From NCBI GenBank assembly GCA_024277605.1, contig JAJRUU010000193.1, positions 1-10,708 on the forward strand: a DNA stretch of 10,708 nucleotides, read 5' to 3'. A program made the position numbers and the translations under genes. Source of the DNA: a bacterium. GTDB taxonomy: Bacteria > SZUA-182 > SZUA-191 > JAJRXT01. This document shows positions 6,448-10,708 of the stretch, in pieces. The notes under the pieces are model-generated. The model was not told the origin of the DNA. It saw only the letters and a program-made list of their open reading frames with translations, and ran no database searches. Position 1 is the stretch's first letter; the number at the start of each line of letters is the position of its first letter.

Positions 6448-7188
6448 TTAAGCATCTATATAGCGCAGGCTCACCGCTACCTGGGCATCTTGAAACACTT
6501 GAGCGCCCAGTTTCATGGAGATGGTGGTATTGGTATAGCCGTCATCCTCGTGGTTGCTGTCTCCTTCGCTGGCAGCGGATATGCCTTCGGTTTCCAGGTG
6601 GGAGGCAGCCAGAGAGAAATTTACATTTTCACTGCCCGCTGTAAGGGAAGCTGTTTCCCTATAAGTCTGGTATGTTCCTCCCCCAAAGGTTAAGGAGACT
6701 CTCGGCTTGCCGGCCCCCTTTCTGGTAATTATATTGATTACCCCGCCCATGGCGTCCGATCCATAAAGGGTGCTTTGTGGACCACGCACTATCTCTATGC
6801 GCTCAATGTTATCCACGGTAAGATTGGCAAAGTCAAAGCTCCCCAAGGTGGGGCTGTTTACTTGCACCCCATCCACCAGCACCAGGGTGTGCCCTGAGTT
6901 GGCCCCCCGCAGACGCACCGAGGTATTTTGGCCGGACCCACCGGATCGGGTCACATCCAGCCCGCAGATTGCCCGTAGCAGTCCAGCCACAGTATCCACC
7001 TTTTTTTGTTCGATTTCTGCATGGGTTATGATGCTTACTGAGCTGGTAACTTGCTCTAGCTGTTTTTCGGTCTTGGTGGCGGTTACCACTACCTCCCCCA
7101 GTTCCAGTTCCTTCATTTCTTCGGCCAAGCCTGTTCGGGAAAAACCCAAACCTAGCAGTAAAAGACTTAAAATCCATGTTTTTTTCAT
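6448..7188 (-). CDS. btuB: BtuB-like receptor, N-terminal part: signal peptide, TonB box, plug, first barrel strands
   Basis: The 246 residues that would be made if translation ends at the TAA. Residues 1-22 form a signal peptide ending in GLA; residues 32-39 (EVVVTATK) form the TonB box; the plug domain spans about 45-160, with the highly conserved RGPQSTLYGSDAMGGVINII at 135-154; the first barrel strands follow. The ATG at 7188 has an excellent GGAGGG ribosome site eight bases upstream, itself part of a perfect inverted repeat with the leader (7197-7268). A plug with only a few strands cannot form a pore, so this fragment alone should not work as a receptor. An upstream ATG-GAA-TGA overlaps the start but is placed too close to the ribosome site. 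Confidence 0.85.
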   Translation of the reverse strand: MKKTWILSLLLLGLGFSRTGLAEEMKELELGEVVVTATKTEKQLEQVTSSVSIITHAEIEQKKVDTVAGLLRAICGLDVTRSGGSGQNTSVRLRGANSGHTLVLVDGVQVNSPTLGSFDFANLTVDNIERIEIVRGPQSTLYGSDAMGGVINIITRKGAGKPRVSLTFGGGTYQTYRETASLTAGSENVNFSLAASHLETEGISAASEGDSNHEDDGYTNTTISMKLGAQVFQDAQVAVSLRYIDA

Positions 7189-7196
7189 TCCATTAA

Positions 7197-7268
7197 CCCT
7201 CCGTAATAAGTGTAATAAGTGTTTGCCAAAGCCAATTAGAATTGAACTGGCCCGGGCTTTACGGAGGG
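7197..7268 (-). promoter_or_regulatory. SD/anti-SD inverted repeat controlling btuB
   Basis: The btuB ribosome site lies in TTACGGAGGG (7206-7197 on the minus strand). Its exact ten-base complement CCCTCCGTAA lies upstream at 7268-7259, with 52 bases between. In the RNA the two would pair and hide the ribosome site. There is no T-run after it, so control of translation, not of termination, is indicated. The upstream arm coincides with the last codons and stop of a short ORF (7259-7285), and its CCTCC can also pair with that ORF's own GGAGG, so two structures compete. Confidence 0.65.
7204..7221. repeat. Nine-base direct repeat beside the btuB ribosome site
   Basis: Two perfect adjacent copies of taataagtg on the plus strand. 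The copy at 7204-7212 supplies three bases of the SD/anti-SD arm. It looks like a small local duplication that changes the spacing of the leader. Confidence 0.7.
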
Positions 7269-7285
7269 ATGAATGACATCTTCAT
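7259..7285 (-). CDS. Candidate 8-residue leader peptide MKMSFIPP between riboswitch and btuB
   Basis: Nine codons, from ATG at 7285 to TAA at 7259-7261. The ATG has one of the best ribosome sites in the window (AAGGAGGT, 7 bases upstream). The ORF begins 42 bases after the riboswitch and ends 70 bases before btuB. Its last three codons CCT CCG TAA lie in the anti-SD arm that complements the btuB ribosome site. A ribosome finishing this ORF would cover that arm and free the btuB site. The peptide ends Pro-Pro-stop; C-terminal proline pairs are known to slow termination, though here the codons are also fixed by the need for the complement. It is not a recognised family; translation is an inference from the site and the placement. 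Confidence 0.45.
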   Translation of the reverse strand: MKMSFIPP

Positions 7286-7327
7286 AATATCTACCTCCTT
7301 TTTCCCCTCGGAAATGGGTTAGATGGG

Positions 7328-7481
7328 CTTATTGGACAAGGTTTCCTGGCTTAGGGCTTACCTACTCTCTGCGCCTTCCCATTCCGGTTACAGCCGAAAC
7401 AGTGGCTCTTAGCAGATTTCGTTCCCATCACAGTTGCGGGGCAGTGCCGGTCTTTCACCGGTCTTCCCTACATCCAATAAG
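7328..7481 (-). ncRNA. Cobalamin riboswitch
   Basis: On the minus strand, a perfect nine-base P1 stem closes the element: CTTATTGGA (7481-7473) with TCCAATAAG (7336-7328). Inside, in the expected order, are GGGAAGACCGGTG (7468-7456), CTGCCCCGCAACTGT (7444-7430), GCCACTG (7406-7400), GGGAAGGC, and the B12 box AGCCAGGAAACC near 7352-7340. These are the conserved core of the adenosylcobalamin/cobalamin aptamer. At about 154 bases it is on the compact side. It begins six bases after the btuD stop, so its promoter is within btuD or it is transcribed by read-through from btuCD. It most likely represses btuB, and perhaps the cbi genes after it, when cobalamin is abundant. Confidence 0.95.
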
Positions 7482-7486
7482 ATTAT

Positions 7487-8314
7487 TTAAGCTGGCTGGT
7501 TGTTTACCCCCTCTTTGGTTAGCCGGGAAAGCAAGTCGCTGAATAAGGTAACCCTGGGCTTGGAAGTAGTGGGATTAGTGTCCACCAAAACCTTTTTGCC
7601 GTAAATCGTATGTATATGCTCAGCAGTGATCACCTCGTAAGGAAAACCCTGGCGGAAAATTCTCCCCTGGTTTAATAATACAATCCGGTCGGCATAATCA
7701 GCCGCCAGGTTTATATCATGGGAGACTACCACCACTGTCAACCCCTGTTCCCGGTTCATCTTCTTTATTAAGTCAAAAAAATCCACCGTGTGATTAATAT
7801 CCAGATACACCGTAGGTTCATCCAGAAGTAACAGCTCCGGCTGTTGTACCAACGCCTTGGCCAGTAGCACCCGTTGCCTTTCCCCCCCGCTTAACTCATG
7901 GAAATAACGGTGAGCTAAGTCCGAAACATCAGTAAGAGCCATCGCTTCCCGGGCAATCCGGTAATCCCGCTTCCCCTCAAAGCGCAGATTGCCCAAATGA
8001 GGGTATCTACCCATCAACACCAACTGCTGAACATTAACGCTAAAATTAAGCCACAAGCCCGGAGAGACTACCGCAATGCGCCGGGCTATCTCCCTTCTTG
8101 TTAGATCAGTCAGTTTGACTCCACTTAGCTGAATATCTCCCTGTTGAGGGGTCAGGACACCATCCAGCAGTTTTATCAAGGTGCTCTTGCCGGAGCCATT
8201 AGGCCCGATGATTCCCAGAAAATCGCCTGCGCTGACCTCAAAGGAAATATCCTGCAATACCCAATGGGTTCCATAGCTGAAAGAAATATTATTTGCCTTG
8301 AGATCTAAAGCCAT
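7487..8314 (-). CDS. btuD: BtuD-type ATPase of a corrinoid ABC importer
   Basis: A 275-residue ATPase of the FecE/BtuD group. It powers passage of corrinoid (or a metal chelate) through BtuC in the inner membrane. Walker A GPNGSGKST is at residues 37-45, signature LSGGERQR at 141-148, Walker B LLLLDE at 161-166, and the switch histidine of VVSHD at 199. The segment VLMGRYPH (99-106) is typical of the FecE/BtuD group. The Q-loop is odd: where relatives usually read VVPQ, this protein reads VVSPG (82-86), so the glutamine seems to be lost. The ATG at 8314 is one base after the btuC stop. The cobalamin riboswitch starts right after its own stop codon. Substrate is inferred from the neighbours; an iron-siderophore transporter has the same fold. 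Confidence 0.9.
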   Translation of the reverse strand: MALDLKANNISFSYGTHWVLQDISFEVSAGDFLGIIGPNGSGKSTLIKLLDGVLTPQQGDIQLSGVKLTDLTRREIARRIAVVSPGLWLNFSVNVQQLVLMGRYPHLGNLRFEGKRDYRIAREAMALTDVSDLAHRYFHELSGGERQRVLLAKALVQQPELLLLDEPTVYLDINHTVDFFDLIKKMNREQGLTVVVVSHDINLAADYADRIVLLNQGRIFRQGFPYEVITAEHIHTIYGKKVLVDTNPTTSKPRVTLFSDLLSRLTKEGVNNQPA

Positions 8315-8315
8315 C

Positions 8316-9329
8316 TCATAGTACCTTACGGCTCCTCAGCAGATAGATGAAAAACGGAGTACCGCAAATAGCGGTCACCACCCCCACCGGCAGTTCTACC
8401 GGAGAGATGATAGTCCTGGCTATCGTATCCGCTATTATCAGGAAAGAGCCGCCTAATAGGAATGAGGCGGGCAGTAGCAGCCGATAATCATTTCCCCATA
8501 TAAGCCTGACTATATGGGGGATTATCAAGCCTACAAAGCCGATAATCCCGCATACGGAAACGGCGGCCCCGGTAACCAGCGATGCCAATAGATAGAGAAT
8601 CTTCTTGACCCGCTCAACCTCCACCCCCAACTGCATTGCCTCATCTTCTCCCAGAAGCAGGAGGTTTATCTTGGGGGCATATAAGTACAGCGCACCAGAC
8701 CCCAGCAAGATATAGGGCAAAACTATGACCAGCTTATTGTAATCCGCTTGACCTAAGTCCCCCATTAGCCAATAGATAATTCCGTGTAAATCCTGCATGC
8801 TGGAAATAGAAAGTAGCAGCATAATCACCGCCGAGAAAAAGGAGTTGACGATCACTCCCGCCAGCAACAGGGTATTAGTGTTGATTCTTTCCCTCGTTTT
8901 AGCCACATAAAATACCAGCCCGATGGTGAACAAGGCGCCAGCAAAGGAAAACAGGGGGATGCCCCACCCACTGGCAGCATAGCCTAATACAATTACTGAG
9001 ATAGCTCCCACTGCCGCCCCACTGGAGATGCCCAGGATATAAGGGTCGGCCAGAGGATTTCGGAGGAGTGCCTGGAATATGCTGCCCGAAACAGCCAAGG
9101 CAGCGCCGATCAACCCTGCCAGAATTATCCTCGGCAGTCTTATAGACAAAATGATAACCACTTGAGGTTTAAGTATCTCTGTTTCAGTTAATCCATGCTG
9201 AAATATTCTGACTATTTCCCGTAGATTAATTTTGGCTGGGCCGAAATAAATAGCCCCCAGTGCCGACAAAACAAGCAAGATTAGCAATAAGAAACAGCGT
9301 AGCCCAACTGATTTTGAGGTAATGGTCAT
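8316..9329 (-). CDS. btuC: BtuC-type (FecCD family) permease of the corrinoid importer
   Basis: An inner-membrane permease of about 337 residues with some ten hydrophobic helices, which pairs as a dimer with BtuD. The family hallmark RLPRIILAGLIGAALAVSGSIFQALLRNPLADPYILGISSGAAVGA lies in the first third, with GFVGLIIPHIVRLIWG and the C-terminal PVELPVGVVTAICGTPFFIYLLRS further on. I prefer the ATG at 9329 (MTITSKSVGLRC, leading straight into the first helix). An in-frame TTG at 9371 with a weak AAAAGG site would add 14 residues, but those are encoded by a palindrome (9356-9369), which argues against it. No strong ribosome site precedes the ATG. btuD follows after one base. Corrinoid specificity is inferred from BtuF, the receptor and the riboswitch. 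Confidence 0.9.
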   Translation of the reverse strand: MTITSKSVGLRCFLLLILLVLSALGAIYFGPAKINLREIVRIFQHGLTETEILKPQVVIILSIRLPRIILAGLIGAALAVSGSIFQALLRNPLADPYILGISSGAAVGAISVIVLGYAASGWGIPLFSFAGALFTIGLVFYVAKTRERINTNTLLLAGVIVNSFFSAVIMLLLSISSMQDLHGIIYWLMGDLGQADYNKLVIVLPYILLGSGALYLYAPKINLLLLGEDEAMQLGVEVERVKKILYLLASLVTGAAVSVCGIIGFVGLIIPHIVRLIWGNDYRLLLPASFLLGGSFLIIADTIARTIISPVELPVGVVTAICGTPFFIYLLRSRKVL

Positions 9330-9350
9330 GGTTGACTGATGGAAACCTTG

Positions 9351-9369
9351 AAAAAGGGGACCAGTCCCC
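9351..9369 (-). terminator. Terminator-like hairpin just upstream of btuC
   Basis: On the minus strand GGGGAC-TG-GTCCCC (9369-9356) is followed directly by TTTTT (9355-9351), 21 bases before the btuC ATG. A six-base GC stem with a T5 run is a modest intrinsic terminator. It could end btuF transcription or attenuate btuC. The same short palindrome could also be a dispersed repeat without function. Confidence 0.45.
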
Positions 9370-9584
9370 AATTGCCTTTTCGCCCGATCTCGGTGTTATG
9401 CTAAAAAATTTAATCCTCGGAATATCAACTTTTAGCCTTAAGTTAAATTTTTCGCATGGCCACATGTGGCTGCCTTGATATTGAACGAAAATCCTAATTT
9501 TTTCAGCGTTGTCCGCTCCAAGTTTTTGCCCGCCGTAAAAGCCAATAATTACGGTAAGTTTCTAACACAAGATTCCTTGTTTTT
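9370..9584. other. Gene-free stretch upstream of btuC
   Basis: The non-coding stretch between the btuC hairpin and the palindromic repeats. On the minus strand it holds GCTAAAA...TTTTAGC, a loose stem near 9402-9440, and a TTGATA that might be a -35 element, but no well-spaced -10 follows. I see no cobalamin riboswitch, no tRNA and no credible ORF in either direction. Confidence 0.4.
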
Positions 9585-9674
9585 CCTCTCCCTTGGGGGA
9601 GAGGATCAAGGTGAGGGGGATTTTAAAACCGGGGTTTCCCCTCACTCTAACTCTCTCCCCAGAGGGGAGAGAGG
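9585..9674. repeat. Large imperfect palindrome with CCTCTCCC / GGGGAGAGAG arms
   Basis: The left part (9585-9620) and the right part (9636-9674) are near-complements over about 35 bases, and each also forms its own hairpin: CCTCTCCC with GGGAGAGG (9585-9604), and a perfect ten-base stem CTCTCTCCCC with GGGGAGAGAG (9651-9673). Purine/pyrimidine-biased repeats with this CCCTCAC..CTCTCCC look are dispersed in many bacterial genomes. It has no coding capacity. It lies side by side with a second palindromic element. Confidence 0.75.
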
Positions 9675-9678
9675 ACTA

Positions 9679-9818
9679 ATACCAAGTTGCATTCAAAATG
9701 ATACTAATTTCTCACTCGGGTAGGTCGGTCTTTAGGCCGACCAAAGAGCGGAGGGCTAAAGCCCGGGGGCTTTAGCCCTCCCTCCCCATGTAGTATATGT
9801 TTGGTTGCAACTTGGGAT
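9679..9818. repeat. MITE-like palindromic element of about 140 bases
   Basis: Outer inverted repeats CCAAGTTGCA (9682-9691) and TGCAACTTGG (9806-9815) are backed by inner ones ATACTA (9701-9706) and TAGTAT (9791-9796). Between them stand two further stems: GGTCGG with CCGACC (9723-9742), and a perfect 14-base stem GGAGGGCTAAAGCC with GGCTTTAGCCCTCC (9750-9781). The nested layout, defined ends and lack of an ORF suggest a miniature inverted-repeat element or a related palindromic repeat. No clear target-site duplication is visible, so mobility is inference. Confidence 0.65.
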
Positions 9819-9871
9819 AAAAGGCATTTTGCGGCTTGTGCAAAAACCTAACCGGACACTACTGAATTTTT
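9819..9871 (-). other. btuF downstream stretch
   Basis: The 53 bases just after the btuF stop. The minus strand carries an A7 run, then CAGTAGTGTCCGGTTAGG and a T5 run. No firm terminator stem is seen. The CAGTAGTGTCCGGTTAGG segment looks to me like the end of some insertion sequences, but I cannot confirm this. Confidence 0.25.
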
Positions 9872-10708
9872 TTAAGGTTTCCTGATAAAAGCTTCCGGGT
9901 GAATTATCTGGGCTAGATTTTCTAACCCGTTAATTATTCTGGGGCCTGGACGGTCTACCAAATCAGGATTGATCACATAAACCCTGTTATTTCTGACAGC
10001 GGGGATGGCTTCCCACCTCATCCAAAAGGCCAACTGCTGGTGTTCCTCACCAGTGGGTACCATGGAGGTAACCACTATCACCTCGGGCTTGCTCAGCAGC
10101 ACATCCTCCAGGCTATACCTGGGATACCCGCTAGCCTTCCCTGAGGCGATGTTTTCTCCCCCAGCCAAAGCAATTAGATTATCCCAAAAGGTATTCTGCC
10201 CCACCGTAATCAGAGGATTGGATTCAATCTGCACAAAAACCCTTCGCTTGGGTAATCTATCCACCATCCTAATTACCGCTTGTTTCCGGCGACGCATATC
10301 CTCAACAAGCTTTTGCGCTTGCGGTTGCCTGCCAGTAATCTGCCCTAGATGTTGAATAGTGCTCAATATCTCTTGGAAATTCTGAGGGTTAACCACGTAG
10401 ACCGACAACCCCCATTCCGTCAACTTTTCTATGTCATCTTTCCGGTTACCATCCGCCGAAGCAAAAAGGAGGTCAGGATGCAGGGAAACAATCATCTCCA
10501 GATTCAGGTTCACATAGCTGCCCACCCTGGGTTTGTGTTTAGCCGTCGCTGGGTAATCACTGAATTCAGTCACCCCTACTATTCTGTCCTCAAGTCCAAG
10601 GGCGAAAAGGATTTCCGTTATCCCTGGAGATAAAGACACAATCCGCTGAGGGTGCTCTCCCACCGTCATCTCTCGCCCTAGTTCATCTGTATATACCTTT
10701 GCCCAAAC
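9872..10708 (-). CDS. btuF: BtuF-type corrinoid-binding protein (N terminus beyond right edge)
   Basis: A periplasmic-binding-protein of the BtuF/FepB class III fold that delivers corrinoid to BtuCD. The open frame runs through the right edge: 13 more codons (VWAKVYTDELGRE) precede the internal Met at 10669, and TDELGREMTVGEHPQRIVSLSPGITEILFALG is the standard start of the mature domain. The ATG at 10669 is therefore not the true start, and the signal peptide lies outside the window. Visible are 278 codons, including the segments IVGVTEFSDYPATAK, SLHPDLLFAS and NPLITVGQNTFWDNLIALAGGENIA. Vitamin B12 is inferred from the context; a siderophore or heme binding protein would look similar. About 540 bases full of repeats separate it from btuC. 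Confidence 0.88.
   Translation of the reverse strand, partial: VWAKVYTDELGREMTVGEHPQRIVSLSPGITEILFALGLEDRIVGVTEFSDYPATAKHKPRVGSYVNLNLEMIVSLHPDLLFASADGNRKDDIEKLTEWGLSVYVVNPQNFQEILSTIQHLGQITGRQPQAQKLVEDMRRRKQAVIRMVDRLPKRRVFVQIESNPLITVGQNTFWDNLIALAGGENIASGKASGYPRYSLEDVLLSKPEVIVVTSMVPTGEEHQQLAFWMRWEAIPAVRNNRVYVINPDLVDRPGPRIINGLENLAQIIHPEAFIRKP

Larger units (their letters stand above)
5326..7188 (-). pseudogene. btuB: BtuB-like TonB-dependent corrinoid receptor, interrupted by one in-frame TAA
   Basis: Read as one gene this is about 620 codons, the normal size for BtuB-type receptors, with a complete signal peptide, TonB box, plug and 22-strand-type barrel. The reading frame is never shifted: the only defect is the TAA at 6448-6450. 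The sequence around it reads RYIDA-stop-SELDAFGADDPN, a smooth barrel loop if the stop is replaced by a sense codon such as GAA (one base change). The role would be energy-dependent transport of corrinoids over the outer membrane, using TonB. It stands directly downstream of a cobalamin riboswitch and beside btuCD, which supports corrinoids as the substrate. Either the gene is a recent nonsense mutant, or the base is a sequencing or assembly error. UAA is not a known selenocysteine or pyrrolysine codon. Confidence 0.85.

Noticed and set aside
6448..6450. Recoding of the in-frame stop as an amino acid
   Set aside because: The codon is TAA. Selenocysteine uses TGA and pyrrolysine TAG, and other genes here (btuD, cbiC, cbiN-like) end at TAA, so it is a normal stop in this genome.
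6770..7276. Plus-strand ORF of 168 residues
   Set aside because: Antisense to the signal peptide and plug of the receptor and to its leader; Ser/Pro/Thr-rich composition typical of a shadow frame.
9372..9584. Second cobalamin riboswitch upstream of btuC
   Set aside because: None of the core elements (GCCACTG, B12 box, CCCCGCAACTG) is found on the minus strand there.
9466..9723. Plus-strand ORF of 85 residues
   Set aside because: It crosses the palindromic repeat at 9585-9674, has low-complexity composition and no ribosome site; it is chance.
9585..9818. CRISPR array
   Set aside because: The repeats are inverted, not evenly spaced direct repeats with spacers, and no cas genes are near.
9848..9868. 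End of an insertion sequence after btuF
   Set aside because: Only a short resemblance from memory, with no transposase remnant and no partner inverted repeat in view; not enough to call.
10667..10669. ATG at 10669 as the btuF start
   Set aside because: The frame stays open to the edge and the upstream codons encode the conserved TDELGRE segment, so this Met is internal.

Overview
The window is a single-direction corrinoid island. Every gene I can support lies on the minus strand, so transcription runs from the right edge to the left edge. It holds the uptake genes for corrinoids (BtuF, BtuC, BtuD and a TonB-dependent outer-membrane receptor), a cobalt ECF transporter (CbiM, CbiN-like, CbiQ, CbiO), and early genes of anaerobic (cobalt-early) cobalamin synthesis (CbiX, CbiC, CbiD, CbiE). 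A TonB-dependent receptor implies an outer membrane. The anaerobic cbi set, strong AAGGAGG-type ribosome sites and gene style suggest a diderm Firmicute (for example a Negativicutes relative) or another anaerobic diderm. The lineage is inference; the outer membrane is a stronger one.

Right to left: a btuF gene cut by the window edge (9872-10708); about 540 bases without genes, full of palindromic repeats (9330-9871); btuC and btuD, one base apart (7487-9329); a textbook cobalamin riboswitch that starts six bases after the btuD stop codon (7328-7481); a leader with a possible 8-residue peptide and a perfect 10-base SD/anti-SD inverted repeat (7197-7285); a btuB-like receptor gene split by one in-frame TAA codon (5326-7188); a 150-base gap; then cbiX, cbiC, cbiM, cbiN-like, cbiQ, cbiO, cbiD and a partial cbiE, tightly packed with overlaps or short gaps.

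The logic is coherent. The receptor, binding protein and BtuCD would import finished corrinoids, while CbiMNQO brings in Co2+ for CbiX to insert into sirohydrochlorin, followed by the methylation and ring-contraction steps of CbiD, CbiE and CbiC. The riboswitch would shut down the receptor, and possibly the cbi genes behind it, when cobalamin is plentiful.

The points most worth a second look are: (1) the leader between riboswitch and btuB, where a short ORF with an excellent ribosome site ends exactly on the sequence that can mask the btuB ribosome site, which suggests a two-step riboswitch-to-leader-peptide relay; (2) the in-frame TAA in the receptor; (3) a BtuD whose Q-loop glutamine appears to be replaced; and (4) a cluster of palindromic repeats and a terminator-like hairpin between btuF and btuC.
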